Shown here one piece after another: positions 22,711 through 31,366 of a stretch of 36,393 bases of DNA; within the stretch, counting starts at the first letter, position 1; the number at the start of each line of letters is the position of its first letter. The stretch comes from JBLHKW01 sp047618565 (GTDB lineage Bacteria > Planctomycetota > UBA1135 > GCA-002686595), in assembly GCA_047618565.1 (NCBI GenBank), contig JBLHKW010000035.1, positions 1-36,393 on the forward strand, written 5' to 3'. A model generated the notes under the pieces. The model was not told where the DNA came from. It worked only from the letters and a program-made list of their open reading frames with translations, and ran no database searches. Position numbers and translations under genes: made by a program.

Positions 22711-24292
22711 TCACATGAAACTCTCCTCTGGTATCGAGCACTCGCCTGCATCCAGGCTTACGGGCCCCATCAGCGCTGCATTCCTGCTCGTGCTCACGTC
22801 GACGGCGCACGCCCAGGGGGACGGCGATTGGCCCATGTGGGGCCGCGACGAGACCCGCAACATGAGCAGTCCGGAGACCGGATTGCCCGCCGACTTTGTG
22901 GCGGGCGACTACATCGGTGTCACGGACGAGATCGATGTTACGACCACCGAGAACGTGAAGTGGATCGCCAAGCTGGGCTCCCAGAGCTACGGCAACCCGA
23001 CGGTTTCCGGCGGCCTGATCTTCGTCGGCACGAACAACGATACGCCGCGCGACGAGCGCTATCAGGGCGACCGCTGCTGCGTGTATTGCTTCAAGGAAGA
23101 CACGGGCGAGTACCTGTGGCAGCTGAACATTCCCAAGCTGGGCACCGGCAAGGTCAGCGACTGGGAATTCCTCGGTATCTGTTCCTCGCCCTCGGTCGAG
23201 GGTGACCGCATCTACCTCGTCACGAACCGCTGCGAGGTGATGTGCCTGGACGTGAACGGGATGGCCGATGGCAACGATGGCCCGTTCCAGGAAGAGGCTG
23301 CCTACATGGCCGGCAAGGGCAAGCCCGCCGGCGAGCTGACGTCCACCGATGCGGACATCATCTGGAGCATGAACATGATCGATGAGTGCGGTGTCTTCCC
23401 GCACAACATCACGACCAGCTCGGTGCTGATCGCGGGCGATATGCTGTGGGTTACCTCGTCCAACGGCGTCGACTACGGCCACGTGGAAACGCCGGCGCCG
23501 AACGCGCCCAGCCTGCTGCTGGTGGACAAGAAGACCGGCGAGCTCGTGGCGGAGGAGGCCTCGGGCCTGTCCTCGCGCATCTTCCACTCGAACTGGTCCT
23601 CACCGACCTACCTGCGTACCGAGAAGGACGAGCTCTGCATCTTCGGTGGTCCGGACGGCATCTGCTACGCCTTCACACCGGACCCCGTCGAGGACGATGA
23701 CGGCTGGATGCTGCTCGAGGAGGCCTGGCGCTTCGACTGCAACCCGGCCGAGTACCGCATGAAGGACGGCGAGCCGATCACCTACACGCACCGGCTCGGA
23801 CCCAGCGAGATCCTCGGCACGCCGATCACCTACGACGGCCTCGTCTACGCCTTGATCGGGCAGGATCCGGAGCACGGCGAAGGCGTGGGCAACCTCACCT
23901 GCCTGGACCCCTCGGGTAAGGAAGTCTGGAGCTATCGCAAGATCCATCGCTCCCTGTCGACCATGGCAGCCAGCGATGGCCTGCTCTATGCCGCCGACTT
24001 CTCCGGCTTCATCTACTGCCTGGACGCGAAGACGGGTGAGGAGTACTGGGTGCACGACACCATGGCTCACATCTGGGCCTCGCCCCTGGTCGCGGACGGC
24101 CGCGTCTACATCGGCAACGAGGACGGCTACATGACCATCATTCCGGCGACCAAGGAGTACGACAAGAAGGCGGTCAAGGAGATCGACATGGTCGCCCCGG
24201 TCTACTCCTCGGCCATCGCCGCCAACGGCGTTCTTTACGTGGCCACCCACACGCACCTCTTCGCGATCGCCGCGGAGAAGTCCGACGGTTAG
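22703..24292 (+). CDS. Exported, cysteine-rich PQQ-like beta-propeller protein
   Basis: The ATG at 22703 overlaps the stop of the previous gene by 8 bp and gives 529 residues; an ATG at 22715 is equally possible. The signal peptide ends near STAHAQ. The mature protein begins GDWPMWGRDETRNMSSPETG, typical of this family, then has 'CF..DTGEYLW' and 'CLDAKTGEEYW' blades across the whole length. About 12 cysteines occur in the mature part, including a vicinal pair in RCCVYCF (~130). Quinoprotein alcohol dehydrogenases also carry a vicinal disulfide near PQQ, but the context here differs and no CxxCH heme site is seen. It is probably a periplasmic binding or redox-related propeller. Co-translated with the upstream propeller and 16 bp from the small membrane protein gene. 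Confidence 0.8.
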   Translation: MTDHMKLSSGIEHSPASRLTGPISAAFLLVLTSTAHAQGDGDWPMWGRDETRNMSSPETGLPADFVAGDYIGVTDEIDVTTTENVKWIAKLGSQSYGNPTVSGGLIFVGTNNDTPRDERYQGDRCCVYCFKEDTGEYLWQLNIPKLGTGKVSDWEFLGICSSPSVEGDRIYLVTNRCEVMCLDVNGMADGNDGPFQEEAAYMAGKGKPAGELTSTDADIIWSMNMIDECGVFPHNITTSSVLIAGDMLWVTSSNGVDYGHVETPAPNAPSLLLVDKKTGELVAEEASGLSSRIFHSNWSSPTYLRTEKDELCIFGGPDGICYAFTPDPVEDDDGWMLLEEAWRFDCNPAEYRMKDGEPITYTHRLGPSEILGTPITYDGLVYALIGQDPEHGEGVGNLTCLDPSGKEVWSYRKIHRSLSTMAASDGLLYAADFSGFIYCLDAKTGEEYWVHDTMAHIWASPLVADGRVYIGNEDGYMTIIPATKEYDKKAVKEIDMVAPVYSSAIAANGVLYVATHTHLFAIAAEKSDG

Positions 24293-24308
24293 AAATGAGG
24301 ACTGACGG

Positions 24309-24572
24309 ATGAGTGGCGGTGGCAAGTTTGCTTGGGGCGTGGTGCTGGTCGCCGCAGTCCTGCACTTTGACTTCTGGGCCTGGGATGACGACACGCTCGT
24401 CTTCGGCTTCATACCGATGGCGCTCGCGTACCACGCGGCCTGTTCCCTCGTGGCTGCCATCGCGTGGGCTCTGGTAGTCCGCTTCGACTGGCCCGAGGGC
24501 ATCGAGGAATGGGCCAAGCAGGCGCCGGACGCCGCGCAAGAAGGGGGGCAGAGCCATGACGACCCCCACTGA
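24309..24572 (+). CDS. DUF3311-type small membrane protein
   Basis: This 87-residue protein has two hydrophobic helices: FAWGVVLVAAVLHFDFWAW (8-26) and a second at ~36-58 (HAACSLVAAIAWALVV). The pattern LHFDFW-x-W-D...FGFIPMALAYHA is that of DUF3311 proteins, small inner-membrane partners encoded next to sodium:solute symporters. It overlaps the symporter gene by 17 bp, which supports a joint function, probably in stability or regulation of the transporter. The soluble C-terminal tail is acidic. Confidence 0.85.
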   Translation: MSGGGKFAWGVVLVAAVLHFDFWAWDDDTLVFGFIPMALAYHAACSLVAAIAWALVVRFDWPEGIEEWAKQAPDAAQEGGQSHDDPH

Positions 24573-26163
24573 CCCGACGCCGCTCTATGTCGTCGGTGTC
24601 TACCTGATGTCCCTGGTCGGACTCGGGTTCTTCACGCGCAGGCTCTTCCAGGGCACGAAGGGCACCAGCAAGGACTACTTCGTCGCCGGTCGTTCGATCG
24701 GTCCCGTGCTGCTCCTGATGAGCGTCTTCGGGACGACCATGACCGCCTTCGCCCTGGTGGGTTCGACCGGCAAGTCGTACCAGTTCGGTGCCGGCGTCTA
24801 CGGCCTGATGGCTTCCTCGTCGGCCATCCTGCACTCCGCCGTATTCTTCCTGGTCGGCATTCGCCTGTGGGCCATCGGCAAGCGCTACGACTTCCTGACC
24901 CAGATCCAGTTCTTCCGGGCGCGCTTCGATTCGGTGCGCATCGGCTACCTGCTCTTTCCGATCCTCGTAGGGCTCGTCATTCCCTATCTCCTGATCGGGA
25001 TCCTGGGCGCCGGTGCCGTCCTGCGCGGCGTCACGAAGGGCATGTTCCCGGATGTGTTCCCCGGCACCGTGCTGCCCAGCGGCAAGGTGCTCTTCGAGGG
25101 ATCCGTGCCGCCGTGGTTGACGGGACTCGTCATCTGCTCGGTGGTGCTCTTCTACATCTTCACCGGCGGTCTGCGCGCGGCGGCCTGGGCCAACGCTTTC
25201 CAGACGGTGATCTTCATGATCACCGGCGTGATCGCCTTCAACCTGATCGCCGACGCGCTCGGCGGTGTCGTGGCGGCCTCCCAGCTGACCTTCGAGCACG
25301 CCCACGACCACATCGTGCGCACGAAGATCGACAAGTTGCAGTTCCTGTCCTACGGGCTGGTGCCACTCTCGGTCGGGATGTTCCCACACCTCTTCCAGCA
25401 CTGGCTCACGGCCAAGGATGCGAAGACCTTCCGGCTGACCGCGGTGGCGCACCCGATCTTCATCATGGTCGTGTGGGTACCCTGCATCCTGATCGGGATC
25501 TGGGCCGCCGGCATGAACGGTGCTCCGGACATGGACATGGCCGCGCCGGGGGGCAACGTGAACGCAATCCTGGCCAAGATGGTCGGGACGCTGCTGCACA
25601 ACCCCTACCTGTCGGGCTTGCTGACGGCTGGCATCCTGGCCGCGATCATGTCGTCCCTGGACTCCCAGTTCGTGTGCCTCGGCACCATGTTCACCCAGGA
25701 CATCGTGCTCCAGATCGCCGGACCCGAGCGCTTCAGCGATCGCCAGAAGATCCTGCTCGGGCGCGGCTTCATCGTGGCCATCGTCACCGTGACCTACCTG
25801 CTGTCCCTGCTCCAGCCCCCGAACATCTTCGACCTGGCGGTCTGGTGCTTCAGCGGATTCGCGAGCCTGTTCCCGCTGATCTTCGCTGCACTCTTCTGGA
25901 AGCGCGTGACCAAGGCCGGCGCCTATGCCTCCATCCTCGCGATGGTAGTCACCTGGAGCTACCTGTTCTACGATGGTCTGATCGCGCCCATCCAGGCGGG
26001 CGTCAAGGATTCGGGTGAGTACCTGGTGATGGGCATGATGCCCGTCGCGGTCATCTTTGCCGCCTCGGGTGTCGCGCTCGTGGTGGTCAGCCTGTTCACG
26101 ACCCCGCCGCCCGCGGAGCGCGTGGCGCGTTTCATGATCCCATCCACTCGCAAGCTCGTCTGA
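24556..26163 (+). CDS. Sodium:solute symporter (SSS family)
   Basis: This 535-residue inner-membrane protein has ~13 hydrophobic segments. Family features include KDYFVAGRSIGPVLLLMSVFGTTMTAF near the N-terminus (positions ~36-62), the FTGGLRAAAWANAFQ segment (~205) and GILAAIMSSLDSQFVCLGT (~355-373). The last is the sodium-site helix of the LeuT-fold symporters. SSS members import sugars, amino acids, carboxylates, pantothenate or nucleosides with Na+. The partner DUF3311 gene upstream overlaps it. The acid-activating enzyme gene lies 15 bp downstream, so a carboxylate substrate feeding that pathway is a reasonable guess (inference). Confidence 0.92.
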   Translation: MTTPTDPTPLYVVGVYLMSLVGLGFFTRRLFQGTKGTSKDYFVAGRSIGPVLLLMSVFGTTMTAFALVGSTGKSYQFGAGVYGLMASSSAILHSAVFFLVGIRLWAIGKRYDFLTQIQFFRARFDSVRIGYLLFPILVGLVIPYLLIGILGAGAVLRGVTKGMFPDVFPGTVLPSGKVLFEGSVPPWLTGLVICSVVLFYIFTGGLRAAAWANAFQTVIFMITGVIAFNLIADALGGVVAASQLTFEHAHDHIVRTKIDKLQFLSYGLVPLSVGMFPHLFQHWLTAKDAKTFRLTAVAHPIFIMVVWVPCILIGIWAAGMNGAPDMDMAAPGGNVNAILAKMVGTLLHNPYLSGLLTAGILAAIMSSLDSQFVCLGTMFTQDIVLQIAGPERFSDRQKILLGRGFIVAIVTVTYLLSLLQPPNIFDLAVWCFSGFASLFPLIFAALFWKRVTKAGAYASILAMVVTWSYLFYDGLIAPIQAGVKDSGEYLVMGMMPVAVIFAASGVALVVVSLFTTPPPAERVARFMIPSTRKLV

Positions 26164-26178
26164 GCACGCCAGACTGAT

Positions 26179-27246
26179 ATGAGTTCCATCACCGAAGCGC
26201 AGACCGAACTGGACGCACACGTCAGGGAGATCCTGCGCTGGCACACGTCGCCGGAGACGGGCACGCCCGTCTGGATCGATTGGGCCAATGAGGCCGCCGG
26301 AGACCCCGTTGCGGATGTGGGCGGTCTCGACGACCTGATCCAGTGTTTCGACAACTTCGATGGCGAACGCCTGCGCACGGAAGCCCATGAGCGCTGGATC
26401 CCGCGCGGGTTCGCCGACAGGCCCTTCACGATCTTCGAGACCGGTGGCACGACGGGGATACCCAAGCAGCGCATCGGTTGGGATGACTACAAGCGCGACT
26501 ACGAGGACTTCTCGGCCACCCTGGATGACGCGGCCTTTCCGCCCGGTGGTTACTGGTTGATGATCGGGCCCACGGGCCCGCGCCGCCTGCGTCTGGCGAT
26601 CGAGCACCTGGCCAACTTCCGGGGCTCGTCGGTCTACTTCGTCGACCTCGATCCGCGCTGGGTGAAGAAGCTCATCCGGACCGGGCAGCACGACCAGGCT
26701 GCGGACTACATGAAGCACGTCATCGAGCAGGCTCTGGCCATCCTGCGCAACCGCAAGGTGGACGTGCTCTTCACCACGCCGCGTTTGCTCGAGAGCCTGG
26801 GCGAGGATTTCTCCATCGCCGACGCCGGCGTGAAGGGTGTCTTCTGCGGCGGGACAGAGATGTCACCGCAGATGGTGCGCTTCCTGATCGAGGAGGTGCT
26901 CGAGGAGCGCGTCGCGTTCTATCCGACCTACGGCAACACGCTCATGGGGCTGGCCGCCCACCGGCCGCTGTCGCGCGAGGACGGCTACGCGATCACGTAT
27001 TACGCGCCGCAGCCGCGCGCTGTGTTGCGCGTCACGGACCCCGCGGACTCCCGCAAGCTCGTGGGTTATGGCGAATGGGGCCAGGTCGAGCTGACCACGC
27101 TCACGAAGGAGTTCTTCATGCCGCGCTTTCTGGAGCGCGATGAAGCCACGCGCTGCGAGCCCTGGGAGAACGGTCCCTGGGATGGCGTCGGTCAGGTGCG
27201 ACCCTTCGGCGCGAGCGAGACCAAGATCATCGAGGGCGTCTACTAG
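26179..27246 (+). CDS. LuxE/PaaK-like acyl-adenylating enzyme
   Basis: This 355-residue protein of the ANL (adenylate-forming) superfamily lacks the full C-terminal lid. It carries the nucleotide-binding loop FETGGTTGIPKQ (~86-97), VDLDPRWVKKL, FTTPRLLESLG, FCGGTEMSP and PTYGNTLMGLA (~251-261). The compact size and layout resemble LuxE acyl-protein synthetase and phenylacetate-CoA ligase-like proteins. LuxE activates a fatty acid as acyl-AMP and holds it on a C-terminal Cys; Cys326 here is a candidate. The next gene encodes a LuxC-like reductase only 3 bp away, so the pair should activate a carboxylic acid and reduce it to the aldehyde. Substrate unknown (fatty, aromatic or other carboxylate). 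It follows the SSS symporter gene by 15 bp. Confidence 0.82.
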   Translation: MSSITEAQTELDAHVREILRWHTSPETGTPVWIDWANEAAGDPVADVGGLDDLIQCFDNFDGERLRTEAHERWIPRGFADRPFTIFETGGTTGIPKQRIGWDDYKRDYEDFSATLDDAAFPPGGYWLMIGPTGPRRLRLAIEHLANFRGSSVYFVDLDPRWVKKLIRTGQHDQAADYMKHVIEQALAILRNRKVDVLFTTPRLLESLGEDFSIADAGVKGVFCGGTEMSPQMVRFLIEEVLEERVAFYPTYGNTLMGLAAHRPLSREDGYAITYYAPQPRAVLRVTDPADSRKLVGYGEWGQVELTTLTKEFFMPRFLERDEATRCEPWENGPWDGVGQVRPFGASETKIIEGVY

Positions 27247-27249
27247 GCC

Positions 27250-28725
27250 ATGGCCATGACGCCCCATCTTCCGGTCCTGCGTGCCGGCCGTGAATACGCC
27301 AGTCTCGACAAGACCGAGCTGCGGGATCATCGCCTGGGAGCCGACAGCGCGCCGATCGCAGTGGTGAGCCAGGCCAACGGCGGCATCATTCGACGTGACC
27401 TGAAGCGCGCCGCCCAGCGCGCCGCGAAGCTGCGCGAGATGCCGATGGCGGAGTTGCTCGAGCGAGTCACTTCCGCGGCGCGCATCTTCCTCGAGGACGA
27501 GTTGCCGCTCGGCACGGAGGAGGGCGCCTCCTCCCAGACCCCCGAGCAGTACGTGGCCGCGCTCAACGCGACCAGCGGTCTGCCGCATACCCTGTGCCGC
27601 CGGAACATGCAGAAGGTCGCGGGTGTCATGAGCGACATCCGCACCGTCCTGAAAGGCCTGATGCGCGGCATGGACCCGTGCGTGCTCGACAGTGGCATCG
27701 GGACCCACGACGGCGTGCCCGTCTGGTACACGCCCAACGCCGACGCCCTGGGCGCCGTGCTGCCGAGCAACTCTCCGGGCGTACACTCCCTGTGGGTGCC
27801 CGCGATCGCCCTCAAGACGCCCGTCGTGCTCAAGCCCGGCCGCGAGGAGCCCTGGACGCCGATGCGCATCGCACGCGCCATGATCGCTGCCGGGATTCCC
27901 GAAGAAGCGTTCAGTCTCTACGCTACCGACCACGACGGCGCGCGCACGGTCATCGACGGCTGCGGTCGCGTGCTGCTCTTTGGCGACGCCAAGACCACCG
28001 GTCCCTACCGCGGGAACCCTGCGGTCGAGATCCACGGCCCGGGGCGCAGCAAGGTGCTCCTGGGTGCGGATGAGGCCGCGAACTGGCGCGATCACCTGGA
28101 TGTGCTGATCGCCTCCGTCTCCGATAATGGTGGGCGCAGCTGCATCAATGCGTCCGCGATCTACGTGCCGTCCCACGGCCGCGAGATCGCCGAGGCCCTG
28201 GCCAAGGCTCTCGCCGGAATCCAGGCGCGCTCTGCGGACGATCCCGACGCGGGCCTGGCGGCTTTTGCCAACTCCGCGTTTGCGGCATCCATGGACGCCT
28301 CGATCACGGCCGGCGTCGAGGGCGGCGGGGCGACCGACATGAGCGCAATTCAGCGCGGTTCGGATCGTCTCGTGGAAAAGGACGGGGCGACCTATCTGTT
28401 GCCCACGGTCGTGCACTGCGAGAGCCTCGATCACCCGCTGGCGAACACGGAGTTTCTGTTCCCCTTCGCGAGCGTCGTCGAGGTGCCGCAGGAGAAGATG
28501 CTCGAGAGCATCGGGGAGACCCTGGTCCTGACCGCGATCACCCGGGATACGGGCTTCATCGCAGGTCTGACGTCGAGCAGCGACATCCATCGGCTCAATA
28601 TCGGTCCGCTGCCGACCTCCCATGTCGAGTGGGATCAGCCCCACGAGGGCAACCTGTTCGAGTTCCTGTACTCGCGCCGCGCCCTGCAGCGGGACGGTGC
28701 CTGGATCGCCGGCGGCGGAAAGTAA
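27250..28725 (+). CDS. LuxC-like acyl reductase / aldehyde dehydrogenase superfamily enzyme
   Basis: This 491-residue ALDH-fold enzyme shows the core residues Asn174 (LPSNSPGVHSLW), Lys195 (VVLKPGREEPWTP), Glu260 (PAVEIHGPGRSKVLL) and the nucleophile Cys298 (GRSCINASAIYV). The wording around the Asn and Cys, and the shortened cofactor region, are closer to LuxC acyl-CoA/acyl-enzyme reductases than to classical NAD-aldehyde dehydrogenases. It would take the acyl group activated by the upstream enzyme and reduce it to an aldehyde with NAD(P)H, or run in reverse. The gene starts 3 bp after the adenylating enzyme and overlaps the alcohol dehydrogenase by one base (TAATG), so the three are made together. 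The ATG at 27256 is an alternative start. Confidence 0.85.
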   Translation: MAMTPHLPVLRAGREYASLDKTELRDHRLGADSAPIAVVSQANGGIIRRDLKRAAQRAAKLREMPMAELLERVTSAARIFLEDELPLGTEEGASSQTPEQYVAALNATSGLPHTLCRRNMQKVAGVMSDIRTVLKGLMRGMDPCVLDSGIGTHDGVPVWYTPNADALGAVLPSNSPGVHSLWVPAIALKTPVVLKPGREEPWTPMRIARAMIAAGIPEEAFSLYATDHDGARTVIDGCGRVLLFGDAKTTGPYRGNPAVEIHGPGRSKVLLGADEAANWRDHLDVLIASVSDNGGRSCINASAIYVPSHGREIAEALAKALAGIQARSADDPDAGLAAFANSAFAASMDASITAGVEGGGATDMSAIQRGSDRLVEKDGATYLLPTVVHCESLDHPLANTEFLFPFASVVEVPQEKMLESIGETLVLTAITRDTGFIAGLTSSSDIHRLNIGPLPTSHVEWDQPHEGNLFEFLYSRRALQRDGAWIAGGGK

Positions 28726-29930
28726 TGTCGGAGCTCGCGGGTAGGGGGCGACCGGATCAGGAAGCGACGGACCCGAGCGCGGTCGATGCCAGCGCGGGCA
28801 CGCGCGTCATCGAGGCGGAAAACGGCATTGAGCAACTGGGCGCCCTGGCGTTGGAGTTCGGAAGGCGCGCATTGATCGTCACCGATGAGGGCCTTGTCAC
28901 AGCGGGCCACGTCGAGCGCGCGGAGGCTTCGCTGCGCGCGGCAGACGTCGAGCACGAACGCTTCAGCGATCTGGTCGCCAACCCAACCACGGACGACGTC
29001 GAGCTTTGCGTGCGTGCAATGCGCTCGTTCCAACCGGATCTTCTGATCGCTCTCGGCGGCGGTAGCTGCATGGACGTCGCCAAGGGCGCCAACTTCATTC
29101 ACTGTTGTGGTGGACGCCTCGAGGACTACTGGGGCGTGGAGAAGGCGACGGCCGATCTGTTGCCCATGATCGCCGTGCCCACGACCGCAGGCACCGGCAG
29201 CGAGGTGCAATCCTTCGCCCTGATCGCACGCGCCGAGGATCACCAGAAGATGGCCTGTGGCGACAGTCGTGCTGCGCCGCGCATCGCGCTGCTGGATCCC
29301 ACCCTGACCACCAGTCTGTCAGCCTTCGTGACCGCCTGCACCGGGATCGATGCCATCGGGCATGCGGTCGAGGCGCTGGTGACCACGAAGGGCACCGAGG
29401 TATCGACGCGACTGGCGCGCGAGGCGTTCCTGCTGGCGGACCGGGCCTTCCCGCGCGTGATCGCGGAGCCCGATAGTCTCGCGGGCCGCGGCCAGATGCT
29501 GCGTGCCGCAGCGCTCGCCGGGCGCGCCATCGAGAACTCGATGCTGGGTGCCGCACACTCCATGGCCAATCCGCTGACCGCTCAGCACGGCGTGCCCCAC
29601 GGTCAGGCTGTCGGGATGTGCCTGCCCTTTGTGGTGCGCTTCAACGCGACCGACCCGCGCGTGGCCACGGCCTACGCGGAGCTGGCGCGCGCCGCCGGGC
29701 TCGCGGCCGCCGGGAGCTCCGATGACGCGGCCGTCGATGCCCTGCACGCACGGCTCGTCGAGTACCTGAGGCTCGCCTCACTGCCCACCTCCCTGGCCGA
29801 CTGCGGTGTGGAGCTGGGCGGCTGCGGGGCACTGGCCGAGGAGGCCGCGCGCCAGTGGACGGCTCAGTTCAATCCGCGCGAGATCGATGTTCAGGGATTC
29901 ACGGACCTCTTTCTGGAGGCGTGCGCGTGA
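28725..29930 (+). CDS. Iron-containing alcohol dehydrogenase
   Basis: This 401-residue group III alcohol dehydrogenase starts at the ATG at 28725, sharing one base with the preceding stop codon; the frame is open from 28629 inside that gene. The NAD(P)-binding turn GGGSCMD is at 111-117, TAGTGSE at ~155, and the metal ligands are Asp209 and His213 (TGIDAIGHAVEA), His278 (GAAHSMANPL) and His292 (HGVPHGQAVG). It interconverts aldehyde and alcohol. In context it would reduce the aldehyde made by the LuxC-like enzyme, completing acid to alcohol reduction, or start the oxidative direction. Cytoplasmic. Confidence 0.93.
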   Translation: MSELAGRGRPDQEATDPSAVDASAGTRVIEAENGIEQLGALALEFGRRALIVTDEGLVTAGHVERAEASLRAADVEHERFSDLVANPTTDDVELCVRAMRSFQPDLLIALGGGSCMDVAKGANFIHCCGGRLEDYWGVEKATADLLPMIAVPTTAGTGSEVQSFALIARAEDHQKMACGDSRAAPRIALLDPTLTTSLSAFVTACTGIDAIGHAVEALVTTKGTEVSTRLAREAFLLADRAFPRVIAEPDSLAGRGQMLRAAALAGRAIENSMLGAAHSMANPLTAQHGVPHGQAVGMCLPFVVRFNATDPRVATAYAELARAAGLAAAGSSDDAAVDALHARLVEYLRLASLPTSLADCGVELGGCGALAEEAARQWTAQFNPREIDVQGFTDLFLEACA

Positions 29931-29968
29931 TTTTCGAGACCCGAGCCCCGGGGGATGCAGGCGCCGTT

Positions 29969-29997
29969 TTGGATCCGATGGCCGCCGGAGGTACATT
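29969..29997 (+). promoter_or_regulatory. Sigma-70-like promoter of the HemW-like gene
   Basis: TTGGAT (29969-29974), a 17-bp spacer and TACATT (29992-29997), in the 91-bp gap after the alcohol dehydrogenase gene. Predicted leader ~18 nt to the ATG at 30022. This would make the downstream four genes a separate transcription unit, at least in part. Confidence 0.55.
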
Positions 29998-30021
29998 GTC
30001 CCTGCGTGAAGCGAGAAGTCG

Positions 30022-31359
30022 ATGACTGACGAGACGAGCATGGCCCGCGAGCCGGAAGGCACGGACGACCCGACCACGGTCGGCAACGTCTTCATTTCCA
30101 ACTACCCGCCCTTCTCGTTCTGGTCGACTGACGAGGTCTCGACCATGGAGAGCGTGCTCGCGGGCGCGCCCTCCGACGATCGTCCGCTCGGGATCTACGT
30201 TCACATCCCGTTCTGTCGCAAGCGCTGCGACTTCTGCTACTTCAAGGTCTACATCGACAAGAACAGCAAGGAGATCCGGCGCTACCTCGACGCGGTCGGC
30301 ACCGAGGCCCGGACGCTCGCTGCGCGTCCCTACCTCGCGGGTCGCAAGCCGCGATTTGTCTACTTTGGTGGGGGCACGCCCTCCTACCTGAGCGCGGACC
30401 AGATGCGCAGCCTGCTGAACGAGCTGAAGGACTGCTTCGACTGGAGCGAGGTCGAGGAGGTCACCTACGAGTGCGAGCCCGGCACGCTTTCCCTGGCCAA
30501 GATCGAGGCCTTGCGCGAGGTTGGTGTCACGCGTCTGAGCCTGGGCGTCGAGAACTTCGACCCGGAGATCCTGAAGATCAACAATCGCGCCCACGGAGCG
30601 GAGGAGATCGATCGCACCTACGCCTTCGCGCGCGAGGTCGGCTTCCCGTCGATCAACATCGACCTGATCGCGGGCATGGTGGGCGAGACGGATGAGAACT
30701 GGCGCCGCTGCATCGAACGCGTGGTCGCCATGCGGCCCGAGAGCCTGACCGTCTACCAGATCGAGATTCCGTACAACACGACGCTCTACAGCCGCATGAA
30801 GGACACGGGCGCGCAGGCCGCCCCCGTGGCTGGCTGGGAGACGAAACGCCGCTGGTCCACGGAGATCTTCGATCGCCTGGCGCAGGAGGGCTACCACCAG
30901 AGCAGCGCCTACACCGCGTGCCGCTCGAAGGATATCAGCTTCGTCTATCGCGACGCGCTGTGGCACGGCGCGGACATGCTCGGCCTGGGCGTCTCTTCCT
31001 TCAGCCATCTCGGCGGACAGCATGCCCAGAACGAACACACCTTCGAGCGCTACATCGAGCGTGTCGAGGCCGGGGAGCTGCCGATCATCCGCGCGCTGAC
31101 CCTGGGCCAGGAGGAGCGCCTGATCCGCGAGTTCATCCTGCAGCTGAAGCAGGGCGCGCTGGACGTGGCCTACTTCAAGGACAAGTTCGGTGTCGACCCG
31201 ATCGAACGCTTCCGGGCGCCCCTGGAGCAGCACCGCGATGCGGGCTTCCTGACCTTCGACGATCAGCAGGTGCGGACGACGGCACTCGGACTTCAACAGG
31301 TGGACGGCCTGTTGCCCGCCTTCTATCTCGAGCGCCACCAGGATGCGCGCTACGCCTGA
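30022..31359 (+). CDS. HemW/HemN-like radical SAM protein
   Basis: This 445-residue protein carries YVHIPFCRKRCDFCYF, with cluster ligands Cys65, Cys69 and Cys72, then YFGGGTPSYLS, ECEPGTLS, RLSLGVENFD and NIDLIAGMVGETDENW, all hallmarks of the coproporphyrinogen-dehydrogenase-like family. The residues after Cys72 are Tyr-Phe rather than the Gly-Cys of true HemN. This fits HemW, HutW or other HemN-like proteins, which handle heme or do other radical chemistry, rather than coproporphyrinogen oxidation. An ~45-residue extension precedes the core. It has its own promoter-like sequence, and the thioesterase gene follows after 7 bp. Whether it belongs to the acid-reduction pathway is open. Confidence 0.85.
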   Translation: MTDETSMAREPEGTDDPTTVGNVFISNYPPFSFWSTDEVSTMESVLAGAPSDDRPLGIYVHIPFCRKRCDFCYFKVYIDKNSKEIRRYLDAVGTEARTLAARPYLAGRKPRFVYFGGGTPSYLSADQMRSLLNELKDCFDWSEVEEVTYECEPGTLSLAKIEALREVGVTRLSLGVENFDPEILKINNRAHGAEEIDRTYAFAREVGFPSINIDLIAGMVGETDENWRRCIERVVAMRPESLTVYQIEIPYNTTLYSRMKDTGAQAAPVAGWETKRRWSTEIFDRLAQEGYHQSSAYTACRSKDISFVYRDALWHGADMLGLGVSSFSHLGGQHAQNEHTFERYIERVEAGELPIIRALTLGQEERLIREFILQLKQGALDVAYFKDKFGVDPIERFRAPLEQHRDAGFLTFDDQQVRTTALGLQQVDGLLPAFYLERHQDARYA

Positions 31360-31366
31360 GGGATCC

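Noticed and set aside
24409..26718. 769-codon open frame on the minus strand
   Set aside because: It is antisense to the symporter, DUF3311 and adenylating-enzyme genes. Its translation is rich in His, Arg, Asp and Gly without any domain, as expected from the mirror of GC-rich codons.
26863..28644. 593-codon open frame on the minus strand
   Set aside because: It is antisense to the LuxC-like reductase, whose catalytic residues are all in place on the plus strand.
26179..29930. A complete bioluminescence (luxCDABE) operon
   Set aside because: Only LuxE-like and LuxC-like proteins are present. There is no luciferase alpha/beta, LuxD or flavin reductase in the window.
30022..31359. True oxygen-independent coproporphyrinogen III dehydrogenase (HemN)
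   Set aside because: The motif reads CxxxCxxCYF, lacking the Cys two residues after the third ligand that is typical of HemN.
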